Assembly: GCA_016795065.1 (NCBI GenBank)
Contig: JAEUIU010000021.1
Span: forward strand, 124,001 to 188,000
Source of the DNA: Phycisphaerae bacterium
GTDB lineage: Bacteria > Planctomycetota > Phycisphaerae > Phycisphaerales > SM1A02
Direction of reading: 5' to 3'
DNA: 64,000 nt
The notes beneath the pieces were generated by a model. It searched no databases and was not told the DNA's origin. It saw only the letters and a program-made list of their open reading frames with translations. The translations under genes were made by a program, and so were the position numbers. Shown piece after piece: positions 1 to 7,840 of this stretch (positions are counted from its first letter, which is position 1; each line of letters begins with the position of its first letter).

Positions 1-447
1 GAGGAGGTAGCCGTTCAGGACCAGTACGTCCCAAGTGAGCATGCTGCTTGGAAAGTTGAATCGCAGGAGCAGGTGATGAAACCGATCGGGCCGCCCGAGA
101 TCGACCGTCACGAAGAGGAGCGCCATGACGATGGCGGCCACCGCGAAGAGCTCGCCGAAGATGACCAGATCGTGGAGCTCACGGTTTCGATAGATGTACA
201 CCGGAATCACGAGCATCACCGCGGCGGCCGCCATGCCGACGAGGAAAGTGAAGTTCGCGATGTAGAAGCCCCACGAGACCTGATCGGTCATGCCGGTGGT
301 CGCGAGCCCCTGGACGAGCTGCCGGCAGTAGGCATGCACGCCGAAGAGGATCATGACGGTCAGGGTGAACATCCATGCGTAATAGCGGCCGTCGCCGACG
401 AAACTCAGGCGAAAGCACCGCGAGAGGAACCTCAGATACGTGCTCAC
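1..447 (-). CDS. NrfD/PsrC-family membrane quinol dehydrogenase subunit (partial)
   Basis: The reading frame is open from a GTG at 447 to the window edge (149 codons; the C-terminus is outside). The translation is strongly hydrophobic, with at least three membrane segments and the conserved sequence DLGRPDRFHHLLLRFNFPSS typical of NrfD/PsrC/DsrP subunits. These subunits oxidise quinol in the cytoplasmic membrane and pass electrons to a partner ferredoxin-like subunit. The GTG overlaps the stop of the preceding ferredoxin gene (GTGA), so the two are translationally coupled. The context suggests it feeds electrons to the Nap system in place of NapC or NapGH. The family is clear; the exact partner chain is inferred. 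Confidence 0.85.
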   Translation of the reverse strand, partial: MSTYLRFLSRCFRLSFVGDGRYYAWMFTLTVMILFGVHAYCRQLVQGLATTGMTDQVSWGFYIANFTFLVGMAAAAVMLVIPVYIYRNRELHDLVIFGELFAVAAIVMALLFVTVDLGRPDRFHHLLLRFNFPSSMLTWDVLVLNGYLL

Positions 448-1592
448 GCCATCCGCCTTCCTGCCTTCGCGTCGTACTCGGCAAGCGCGGCGAGGATCGC
501 CTGATCAGGCCCGTCAGGGCCGGGCAGCGCGCCGTAGCGCTCGCCCTCCTCGGCTCGGAGCCGTGCGGCAATCTCCTTCGCCTCGGGGTCGATCGAGCGC
601 GGATAGCGCTCGTCGAAATAGTAGAAGAACCGCGGGAGCGTCCCGACGTCCTCCTTGAGAACGAACACGCGCTTGGTGCGGAGGATTTGCGAGACCTCCG
701 ACGCCGGATCGAGGAGGTTGCCGAACTTCCGCGCGCCGGTCGGGCATATCTCGGCGCAGGCGGGCATTCGACCCGCGCGAGTGCGATGCAGGCAGAAGTG
801 ACACTTCTCCATGACGCCGCGCTCGCGCGGACGGTTGGAGAGGTAACTCATCGTCGGGTTGAGCTGTTCCTTCGGGAGGCTCGGCTCAGCGAAATTGAAG
901 CGCCGCGCCCAGTAGGGACACGCCGCCTCGCAATAGCGGCAGCCGATGCACCAGTCGTAGTCGATCACGGTGATGCCGTCGGGTTCCTGCCAAGTCGCCT
1001 CGACCGGGCACACCTTCACGCACGGCGGGTTCGCACACTGGTGGCACTGAACGGGCATGTAGAAGTGGTTCTCGTCCGGCACCGAGGGGCGGTCATAGTG
1101 GTGGTCGCCGCGCTCGACGTCCATCGTACCGCGCGGCATCTCGATCACCCGAATGTACTGGATCTCAGGCGACCGCGACTGGTTGTTCTCGGCGACGCAG
1201 GCATGCACACACTTGCGGCAGCCGATGCAGCGAGAGAGGTTGAGCGCGTACGCGAACTCAACGCCATCCGCCGGCCGCATGTCGCGAAGCTCCGGCCGCA
1301 CGCCGAAGCGCTCGGCGACCTTGGAGCGGATCCGCTCGAGCGCCTCCTCCATCTCCGCCGGCGACATCTCCTTGTAGTGCTTCTGCAAGAACCCGTCGAT
1401 GTCGGGAACGTCCACCGCAGCGAGTTCGCGAAGCGGGCTGAGCGCGGCGGCAAGCGCAGCCAATCCGCTCAGGGCAGCCGCGCCGGTGCGGAGGAAGCTG
1501 CGTCGGGGAACGGGCGCCATCTGCCCCGAGGGCGAGGCCGATGGGCCATCCCAGATGCGTACGGTCGATCGCTCCGGCGGACGCTCAGCCAT
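444..1592 (-). CDS. Tat-exported four-cluster [4Fe-4S] ferredoxin subunit (NrfC/DsrO/HybA-like)
   Basis: This 382-residue periplasmic electron carrier has a twin-arginine signal (PRRSFLRTG, Arg30-Arg31) followed by a hydrophobic stretch. It then has four cysteine groups: CIGCRKCVHAC, CHQCANPPCVKVC, CIGCRYCEAAC and CHFC-x11-CAEIC, so four [4Fe-4S] clusters are expected. An upstream in-frame start exists, but the ATG at 1592 has an AGGAG-type ribosome site (GGAGCAGGAGAA) just before it and overlaps the cytochrome stop by 8 bases, so it is preferred. It partners the NrfD-type gene downstream: the usual pair takes electrons from quinol and relays them to periplasmic cytochromes or reductases. Divergence from napDAB suggests service to nitrate reduction. 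Confidence 0.85.
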   Translation of the reverse strand: MAERPPERSTVRIWDGPSASPSGQMAPVPRRSFLRTGAAALSGLAALAAALSPLRELAAVDVPDIDGFLQKHYKEMSPAEMEEALERIRSKVAERFGVRPELRDMRPADGVEFAYALNLSRCIGCRKCVHACVAENNQSRSPEIQYIRVIEMPRGTMDVERGDHHYDRPSVPDENHFYMPVQCHQCANPPCVKVCPVEATWQEPDGITVIDYDWCIGCRYCEAACPYWARRFNFAEPSLPKEQLNPTMSYLSNRPRERGVMEKCHFCLHRTRAGRMPACAEICPTGARKFGNLLDPASEVSQILRTKRVFVLKEDVGTLPRFFYYFDERYPRSIDPEAKEIAARLRAEEGERYGALPGPDGPDQAILAALAEYDAKAGRRMA

Positions 1593-2352
1593 GACCGTTC
1601 TCCTGCTCCTTTGGCGCGGCGTGGCGATCCCTGGCGCGGCGAAGCGGGCTCTCCTCCGGAGCGCGCGAACCCTCATGGCCGCGCTGCTCGCCCATCCTCA
1701 ATGTGTTCGGAGGCGGGAGTGGCTCGAAAGGGGGGTATTTCGGAGAGTGCGGATCGTGGCACTCGACGCATTGGAGCCTTCGCTGCTCAGCGCTTCCGGT
1801 TCTCCACGAGCCGAGGGTCTTTCCGTGGACCCCCGCCTGCCAATCGCGGAAGAGCGTGCCATGGCACTGAGCGCAGAGGTTCGGCGAATCGACGAAGGGA
1901 ACCGTCGAACCGTCGCGGAGCGTCAACCGCTCGCGGTCGACCGTGTCGTGGCAGTTCACGCAGCGGTCGTTCATGCCGTGCCGCAACTCGATGCGATGAA
2001 AGGCCCCGCTATCCGGCGCTGGAGCCCGTGACGGGAAGATCCGGTGGCACGCGCGGCAGTTCTCCTGGAGATCCGGTACCGGTCCAGGGACCGAGGTCAT
2101 CGGCGGATCGGTCAACGCGAGGCGGCGCGGGCCTGGAGTGAGCCTCGAGTCGCGGTGATCGATCGCATCGCTCGCCGCGAAGGGCGGCGCCTCGGTTCGT
2201 TCGCGGGTGGCAAGACTTGCCGCCAGAACGAGAAATGCGACGGGCAGCCACCAACCGGTTCGCAGGGGTGGAGCGCCGACCGACGGTCCTTTCGCGAGCC
2301 TCTCGGCCTCGACCGCTGGGATCTCGGGCGCGTCGTGCGCGTCTTGAGTCAT
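1585..2352 (-). CDS. Membrane-anchored tetraheme c-type cytochrome
   Basis: The protein has 255 residues with one N-terminal membrane segment (about residues 33-49) and four CxxCH heme motifs: CRACH (99-103), CVNCH (131-135), CAQCH (160-164) and CVECH (195-199). After the last heme comes a Pro-rich tail (DPHSPKYPPFEPLPPP) like those seen in multiheme cytochromes tied to membrane quinol-oxidising complexes. A GTG two codons upstream is in frame, but GAGGAG sits 5 bases before the ATG at 2352, which fixes the start. It is the first gene of the minus-strand trio cytochrome-ferredoxin-NrfD. It probably carries electrons from the ferredoxin/NrfD module to NapA or the NapB-like protein; this step is inferred. 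Confidence 0.8.
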   Translation of the reverse strand: MTQDAHDAPEIPAVEAERLAKGPSVGAPPLRTGWWLPVAFLVLAASLATRERTEAPPFAASDAIDHRDSRLTPGPRRLALTDPPMTSVPGPVPDLQENCRACHRIFPSRAPAPDSGAFHRIELRHGMNDRCVNCHDTVDRERLTLRDGSTVPFVDSPNLCAQCHGTLFRDWQAGVHGKTLGSWRTGSAEQRRLQCVECHDPHSPKYPPFEPLPPPNTLRMGEQRGHEGSRAPEESPLRRARDRHAAPKEQENGHG

Positions 2353-2472
2353 GACCACTCCTCAACTCCGAGCCACACGGATCCGGAACTCGGAGTAGAG
2401 TATCCACAATTCGCCGAATTGTCGATGCGCGGGCATCGACCGGCGAGTAGACCCAAAAGTCGGGAGGCAGAC

Positions 2473-2805
2473 ATGGTCATCAGCGGGCTCGTCGTCGTCC
2501 TTCGAGGGCCTTCCCCCGGCGAGGCGAACCCAGCGGACAGCCTTCGGACCGATCCCCGCATGACGCTTGGCCATGCCATCGGTGCGAACCTTCCGCTCGT
2601 GATGGAGACCGAAGACGCCCGCTCCGCTCAGGTCCTCGTCGACGAGGTTCGCGAGATCCCCGGTGTCCTCCACGTAGACGTCGCGTTCATCGAGATCGAT
2701 CCAGACGACGCCGCTTCGCAACCCGGGTCCGCATTTGGCCGGCGACGCGCCGGCGAGCGACCTGCCTCGGACTTTCCCTCAGCTGCCACCTGCACGTTTC
2801 CCTAA
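2473..2805 (+). CDS. napD: NapD, Tat signal chaperone for nitrate reductase
   Basis: This small cytoplasmic protein of 110 residues begins MVISGLVVVLRG and contains a ferredoxin-like alpha-beta pattern ending in GVLHVDVAFIEID, as in NapD. NapD binds the twin-arginine signal of NapA and holds it until the molybdenum cofactor is inserted. The start at 2473 is preceded by GGAGG at a good distance (CGGGAGGCAGACATG); the open frame extends far upstream, but that part shadows the cytochrome gene. It lies 11 bases before napA, in the same operon. The C-terminal 25 residues (after about 85) are low-complexity and not family-like. Confidence 0.85.
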   Translation: MVISGLVVVLRGPSPGEANPADSLRTDPRMTLGHAIGANLPLVMETEDARSAQVLVDEVREIPGVLHVDVAFIEIDPDDAASQPGSAFGRRRAGERPASDFPSAATCTFP

Positions 2806-2816
2806 GGAGTCGTTCG

Positions 2817-5285
2817 ATGCTCACCACGTCGCAGACCGTTGACCGCCGCACCTTCGTGAAGCGATCCGCGATGGCCGCGGCGACCGCAGCGGCCGCCGCC
2901 CACGCCGGTCGCTCGCTCGCGCTTCCACTTCTCGATCCGAACCAGTCAGGCGCATCGCTCTCGTGGCACAAGGCGCCTTGTCGCTTCTGCGGCACCGGCT
3001 GCCACGTCATGGTCGGCACCGAGAACGGGAAGGTCGTGGCGATCCAGGGCGATCAGAAGGCTGACGTCAACAAGGGGCTTCTGTGCGTGAAGGGCTACCA
3101 CGTCGGCCTGGCCCTCTACGGCAAGGACCGCCTGAAGACGCCGCTTCTCCGCAAAGGCGGCGCGATGGTCCCGATCGGCTGGGACGAGGCCATCGACATC
3201 GTCGCGAAGCGGATTCAGGCCAACCCGGCGGGCTTCTCGTTCTACGGCTCGGGGCAGTGGACGATCCCCGAGGGCTACGCGGCCAACAAGTTCGTGAAAG
3301 CGGGCCTCGGCACGAACATGATCGACGCGAACCCGCGCCTCTGCATGGCGTCGGCTGTGACCGGCTTCCTCTCGACCTTCGGCGTCGACGAGCCGCCGGG
3401 CGTCTACGACGACATTGACGCATGCGACGTCGCGATCATGTGGGGCAACAACATGGCCGAGATGCACCCAGTGCTCTTCTCGCGCCTCGTCGACCGTCGC
3501 GCCCAAGGCGAGAAGGTCACCATCATCGACCTCACAACACGGCGCACGCGGACGAGCGAACTCGCCGATCATGTCTATCTCTTCAAGCCGCACGGCGACT
3601 TGGCGATCGCCAATGGCATCGCCCATCTCTTGGTGAAGGAAGGTGGCATCGATCGCGAGTTCGTCGAACGTCACTGCAACTTCCGGCAGCTCGGTCCGAA
3701 GCCCGACGAGAAGACGCCCCCGGACATGCTCGGCGTGCCGATGAGTTTCGAGGAGTTTGCGAAGGCCGTCGAGCCCTACACGCCCGAACGCGTTGAGGAA
3801 CTCTCCGGCGTCCCAGCGGCCGGGATCCGCCTCATGGGCGAGCTCTTCAGGCGCCGCGACCTGCGCGTCAACAGCTTCTGGTGCATGGGCTTCAACCAGC
3901 ACACCCGCGGCACGGCAATCAACTGCATCGTGCACGGCATTCACCTTCTCTCCGGCCACTTCGGGAAGCCCGGCGACGCCGCGACAAGCCTTACCGGCCA
4001 GCCCTCCGCGTGCGGCACGGCCCGCGAGGTCGGCACGCTCTGCCACCTGTTGCCCGGCGGCCTCGCCGTCGCCAACCCCGAGCACCGCAAGCATGCCGAG
4101 GAGCACTGGAATCTGGCGGAAGGTCGCATCGCCGCGAAGCCGGGCTACCACGCGGTCGAACTCTTCAAGCGATTCAACACGCCTACTGCGGAGGGCGGAG
4201 ACGTCACAACCGTTTGGGTGCAAGTGACGAACCCGGGCCAGACGATGCCGAACCTCGAGCGGAACTTCCTGCGGAAAAAGGACCTCGCTGACAAGTTCCT
4301 GATCGTCTCGGACGTCTATCCCACGGCGACCATCGAACTCGCCGACCTCATCCTTCCCAGCGCGATGTGGGTCGAGAAGAACGGCATGTACGGCAACAGC
4401 GAGCGACGGACCCAGCAATGGTTCAAGCTTGTCGAGCCGCCTGGAGAGGCCCGCGACGACGCCTGGCAGACGATCGCGGTGTCCCACCGTATGGTCGAAC
4501 TCGGCTTCGATGGCATGAAGGACAAGTCGGGGCGATGGCTTTTCCATACCGAGCGCGACGGCAAGGAGATCCCAATCTGGCAGTGGGAGCACTACTACGA
4601 CATCAACGTCGACGAACGGCTCTTTGATGAGTACCGCCTCTTCAGCCGCCACAAGCACAAGGATCTCGCCCCCTACCAGGAGTATGTGAGGGCGCGCGGC
4701 CTCCGCTGGCCTGTCACGCAACAGTCGGACGGCTCATGGCGCGAGACTCGTTGGCGCTTTTCCGAGTTCGACGATCCCTATGTCGGGAAGGGCAAGGGAT
4801 TCCAGTTCTACCACTCGGTCACCAAGGACGACCGCGCTCTCATCTGGTTCCGTCCGTGGGAGGCGCCGCCGGAGGTGCCCGACGCGGAGTTCCCGTTCTG
4901 GCTCTGCACCGGTCGCGTGCTGGAGCACTGGCACACCGGCACGATGACGCGTCGAATTCCGCAGCTTCACCGAGCGATGCCGGCCGCGTACGTCGAACTC
5001 CACCGTGACGACGCCGATCGGCTCGGCGTGCGCTCGGGGGACGACGTCACCGTCCGCAGTCGCCGCGGTTCGCTCGACCTGCCCGTGGTCGTCGGCGGCC
5101 GCGGCAACCCGAAGCCAGGCGAGGTGTTCGTTCCGTTCTTCGACGAGGGAAAGCGCATCAACCTCGTCACCCTCGACGCCTACGACCCGTACTCGAAGCA
5201 GCCGGACTACAAGAAGTGCGCGGTGTCCGTCACCCGCAAGGCCGCCACGCTCTCGGCCTGCGCACGCCGACCGCCGCGGGGCTAG
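2817..5285 (+). CDS. napA: Periplasmic nitrate reductase catalytic subunit NapA
   Basis: NapA reduces nitrate to nitrite in the periplasm using bis-MGD molybdenum and one [4Fe-4S] cluster. The 822-residue product has a Tat signal (DRRTFVKRSA, Arg10-Arg11), cluster cysteines at 55, 58, 62 and 90 (CRFCGTGC then LLCVKG), and the molybdenum-ligating Cys176 in NPRLCMASAV. The C-terminal molybdopterin-binding domain contains TGRVLEHWHTGTMTRR. Start ATG 2817 has AAGGAG before it. The length fits the family, but the last 14 residues (ATLSACARRPPRG region) are an unusual tail. Its TAG stop is part of a CTAGCAGCCCGTGG word that recurs in repeat elements further on. The bis-MGD cofactor would come from the moa/moe/mob genes in the same window. 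Confidence 0.95.
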   Translation: MLTTSQTVDRRTFVKRSAMAAATAAAAAHAGRSLALPLLDPNQSGASLSWHKAPCRFCGTGCHVMVGTENGKVVAIQGDQKADVNKGLLCVKGYHVGLALYGKDRLKTPLLRKGGAMVPIGWDEAIDIVAKRIQANPAGFSFYGSGQWTIPEGYAANKFVKAGLGTNMIDANPRLCMASAVTGFLSTFGVDEPPGVYDDIDACDVAIMWGNNMAEMHPVLFSRLVDRRAQGEKVTIIDLTTRRTRTSELADHVYLFKPHGDLAIANGIAHLLVKEGGIDREFVERHCNFRQLGPKPDEKTPPDMLGVPMSFEEFAKAVEPYTPERVEELSGVPAAGIRLMGELFRRRDLRVNSFWCMGFNQHTRGTAINCIVHGIHLLSGHFGKPGDAATSLTGQPSACGTAREVGTLCHLLPGGLAVANPEHRKHAEEHWNLAEGRIAAKPGYHAVELFKRFNTPTAEGGDVTTVWVQVTNPGQTMPNLERNFLRKKDLADKFLIVSDVYPTATIELADLILPSAMWVEKNGMYGNSERRTQQWFKLVEPPGEARDDAWQTIAVSHRMVELGFDGMKDKSGRWLFHTERDGKEIPIWQWEHYYDINVDERLFDEYRLFSRHKHKDLAPYQEYVRARGLRWPVTQQSDGSWRETRWRFSEFDDPYVGKGKGFQFYHSVTKDDRALIWFRPWEAPPEVPDAEFPFWLCTGRVLEHWHTGTMTRRIPQLHRAMPAAYVELHRDDADRLGVRSGDDVTVRSRRGSLDLPVVVGGRGNPKPGEVFVPFFDEGKRINLVTLDAYDPYSKQPDYKKCAVSVTRKAATLSACARRPPRG

Positions 5286-5295
5286 CAGCCCGTGG
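5282..5295 (+). repeat. Dispersed-repeat end word at the napA stop codon
   Basis: CTAGCAGCCCGTGG contains the napA TAG stop. Nearly identical words end the inverted-repeat element at 53042-53210 and abut the stop codon of the small membrane gene at 55927. It is probably the remnant of a dispersed planctomycete repeat inserted at the 3' end of napA. Confidence 0.5.
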
Positions 5296-5311
5296 ATACA
5301 AGGAGATTAGT

Positions 5312-6139
5312 GTGACTCGCTTCACCAACCGTTTCGCCGTGGCCGCCGCATGTGCCTCGCTCGCCACCGTCGCGCTGGCAGCGCATCTCGGCGGCACCGC
5401 GGCGGCACCGCCGGACCACGTTGGCGGAATCCCGGTGCCGACGGCTGCCTCCAAGCCACAGCAATCGCCGGGCACGGAACTCACCTGGCGCCTAAACACT
5501 CCCACCCCGCGCGTGGTCGACGCGGAGCGGGCCAACCCGATCGCCGGCGCGGACAAGTTTGCCTCGCGCGTGCGATCGAACGACCTTCGTGCGTCGCTTC
5601 GGGCCTACGAGGGCGCACCGCCGGTGATTCCCCACCCGATTGCCGATCTCAACGTACAGACCTGCCGCGCATGTCATTCGGAGGGACTGCGAGCCGGCGA
5701 TCGAGTGGCTCGCATGGTGCCGCACGCAACGCTCACCAACTGCACCCAGTGCCACGTCGAGGCTGACCCGGCGCACGACGTGCCAGCGTCGCTCGCGGTG
5801 AGCACGTTCGAGGGTCGGCGCGCGTCTGGCTACGGCGGGACACGAGCGTGGGCCGGCGCTCCACCGACCATGCCGCACTCGCTCTTCATGCGAACCAACT
5901 GCGTAAGCTGTCACGGGGAGTTCGGCTATGACGGTTGGAGACCGGACCATCTGGACCGAAGCAACTGCATCCAATGCCACGCTCCGGCGGCGGAGTTCGA
6001 TCAACTCTCGCCGCGCTTCGGTGTGCCCGATCGAGCTGACGGCCTCGAGGACCGTGCGTGGGGCACGACAACCGCGACAACCACCGCGACAACTGCCTCG
6101 ACAACGACTGCGGCAACTATCGAGGTGACGCCGCGGTGA
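5312..6139 (+). CDS. Tetraheme NapB-like cytochrome c (duplicated diheme module)
   Basis: This exported 275-residue protein has an N-terminal signal peptide (hydrophobic to about residue 33) and four heme motifs: CRACH (118), CTQCH (144), CVSCH (197) and CIQCH (219). Residues 101-148 and 182-223 read as two tandem copies of one NapB-like unit: GAPPxxPH, CxxCH, then a P-H/D-H x2-L x2-N-CxQCH. Ordinary NapB has a single diheme unit of this kind and carries electrons to NapA. GTG 5312 follows AAGGAG and replaces an in-frame upstream ATG that overlaps napA. The last 25 residues are almost only Thr and Ala, encoded by an ACAAC-rich tract. Identity as the NapA electron donor is inferred from position and motif order. 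Confidence 0.8.
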   Translation: MTRFTNRFAVAAACASLATVALAAHLGGTAAAPPDHVGGIPVPTAASKPQQSPGTELTWRLNTPTPRVVDAERANPIAGADKFASRVRSNDLRASLRAYEGAPPVIPHPIADLNVQTCRACHSEGLRAGDRVARMVPHATLTNCTQCHVEADPAHDVPASLAVSTFEGRRASGYGGTRAWAGAPPTMPHSLFMRTNCVSCHGEFGYDGWRPDHLDRSNCIQCHAPAAEFDQLSPRFGVPDRADGLEDRAWGTTTATTTATTASTTTAATIEVTPR

Positions 6140-6597
6140 TGGCCGACCGCCCGATCTCCCGTCGGGATCTCCTCCGGGGTCGGCTCGGCTCGCTTCTCCG
6201 TGTCGAGTCGTCCCCTCGGTCGACCGTGGCTCGTTCGATCGGCGTCCCCTCGAGTGCTCCAACGCCGCACGGACTCCAGCTCGCGGTGATTCGCCCACAC
6301 GTTTGTCTGGCCCATCGCTGGCATCGCGATACCGCCGCCAGCCGCTCGCCTGCCGCGGAGAAGGCGTCGCCCTGTCGAGGTTGCCTCAACGCATGTCCGA
6401 CGCCGGACGCCATCGTTCGGTGCCCCCATGGCCCGTCAATCGACCCCGAACGGTGCACGGGCTGCGGCGAATGCCTCGCTGTCTGCCCAGCGCCCGTCTT
6501 GGCAATTGCCCTGGTGGCGCGGATTGCATCGACATCGACGGCGACTGCGACGTCACTCAGGCAGAGCACCCGCGAAGCGCCGCCCGCGCCGCCTTGA
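6139..6597 (+). CDS. napF: NapF-like ferredoxin
   Basis: The 152-residue iron-sulfur protein starts MADRPISRRDLLRG, an N-terminal motif typical of NapF. It has two cysteine groups: C79-x2-C-x3-C86 with C95 (CRGCLNACPTPDAIVRC), and CTGCGECLAVC (106-116). NapF is a cytoplasmic accessory protein thought to act in NapA maturation. The ATG overlaps the cytochrome stop (TGATG), so it is coupled to the nap operon. Usual NapF proteins carry more clusters, so this is a reduced form. Its 3' end overlaps the convergent hemL by 41 bases, and the last 25 residues are low complexity. Confidence 0.75.
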   Translation: MADRPISRRDLLRGRLGSLLRVESSPRSTVARSIGVPSSAPTPHGLQLAVIRPHVCLAHRWHRDTAASRSPAAEKASPCRGCLNACPTPDAIVRCPHGPSIDPERCTGCGECLAVCPAPVLAIALVARIASTSTATATSLRQSTREAPPAPP

Positions 6598-7840
6598 TCG
6601 TCAGCTCAATCTGTTGCGGCCTATGGGCCATCGAGAGGAACCACGCCTCGAACGCGCTTGGCGGAAGGTGACACCCCCGATCGAGCATGGCGTGGAAGAA
6701 CCTGGCGTAGAGCCGGGCGTCGGCGTTTCGCACCTCCGCCATCGACGTCGCCCGATCGATGCCGAAGAAGAGGGTCAGCATCGAACCGACCCGTTGCACG
6801 CACGCTTGCACGCCGACCGAGCGAATGGCGTCCTTCAGGCCGGCTTCGAGTTCACCGGCGCGGGCCTCCAGGTCGCGATAGGCGTCACGGGAGAGGATCT
6901 TGAGCGAGGCCTCGCCGCTTGCCATCACCACGGGATTTCCCGCAAACGTGCCGCCCTGATAGACGCTCCCGAGCGGGGCGAGCAGTTGCATCAGTGCTGC
7001 GGGGCCGCCGACCGCACCAACCGGCAATCCCCCGCCGATGATCTTGCCCAGGACCGTCAGGTCGGGCGCGACGCCGTATCGCTCCTGGGCGCCGCCCCGA
7101 GCGACGCGGAACCCGGTCATCACCTCGTCGAAGAGAAGGAGGACCCCGTGCGCCCGGGCGATGCGCGCCACGTCGCTCAGGTACCCCTCGTGCGGCGGCA
7201 CAACGCCCATGTTGCCTGCCACGGGCTCGACGATCACGGCGGCGATCCGGTCGCGGTGGGCGACGAGGCACGCCTCCAGCGCGGACGAATCGTTATACGG
7301 GATCACCAGCGTCTGCGACGCGATCTCGTTCGGCACGCCGATCGAATCGGGCACGCCGAAGGTGGCACCACCCGAGCCCGCCTTGACCAGCACGCCATCG
7401 GCGTGTCCGTGGTAGCAGCCGTCGCACTTGACGATCCACGACCGCCCCGTCGCCGCTCGGGCGATTCGGATCGCGGTCATCACCGCTTCGGTGCCCGAGT
7501 TCGTGAAGCGGACCAGTTCAATCGATGGCATCCGCCGCCTGATGCGTTCGGCCAGGCGCACGTCGCCGCGGGCAGCGGTGCCAAACGTCAGGCCTCGCCG
7601 AGCCGCCCTCCGCACCGCGCGCAGGATCTTCGGATGGCCATGGCCGTGGATCGCCGCCCCCCAACCGCCGATGTAGTCGATGTAGTCGCGCCCGCTCACG
7701 TCACGAAGGAACGCTCCGCGCGCCGACCTGATGACCCGAGGAACGCCGCCCACCGCAGCGAACGCACGCACCGGCGAGCTGACGCCACCGGGCAGCGATT
7801 GCTTGCCGCGCTCGTGCCACCCTTCGTTGGTGCGCGTCAC
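6557..7840 (-). CDS. hemL: Glutamate-1-semialdehyde 2,1-aminomutase
   Basis: HemL converts glutamate-1-semialdehyde to 5-aminolevulinate with PLP in the cytoplasm. The 427-residue protein is full length. It has the family N-terminus (SLPGGVSSPVRAF), NSGTEAVM at 115-121, the PLP aspartate region LLLFDEVMTGFR, and the Schiff-base lysine K266 in VLGKIIGGGLPVGA. It is the last gene of the cysH-to-hemL operon and overlaps the hemB stop by 4 bases. Together with hemA it makes aminolevulinate by the C5 route. It converges on napF with an unusual 41-base coding overlap. Confidence 0.96.
   Translation of the reverse strand: MTRTNEGWHERGKQSLPGGVSSPVRAFAAVGGVPRVIRSARGAFLRDVSGRDYIDYIGGWGAAIHGHGHPKILRAVRRAARRGLTFGTAARGDVRLAERIRRRMPSIELVRFTNSGTEAVMTAIRIARAATGRSWIVKCDGCYHGHADGVLVKAGSGGATFGVPDSIGVPNEIASQTLVIPYNDSSALEACLVAHRDRIAAVIVEPVAGNMGVVPPHEGYLSDVARIARAHGVLLLFDEVMTGFRVARGGAQERYGVAPDLTVLGKIIGGGLPVGAVGGPAALMQLLAPLGSVYQGGTFAGNPVVMASGEASLKILSRDAYRDLEARAGELEAGLKDAIRSVGVQACVQRVGSMLTLFFGIDRATSMAEVRNADARLYARFFHAMLDRGCHLPPSAFEAWFLSMAHRPQQIELTIKAARAALRGCSA

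Noticed and set aside
375..2141. Long plus-strand open frame (588 codons)
   Set aside because: It lies antisense to the ferredoxin and cytochrome genes, which carry clear heme and cluster motifs; its translation is Arg/Ala-rich with no family features.
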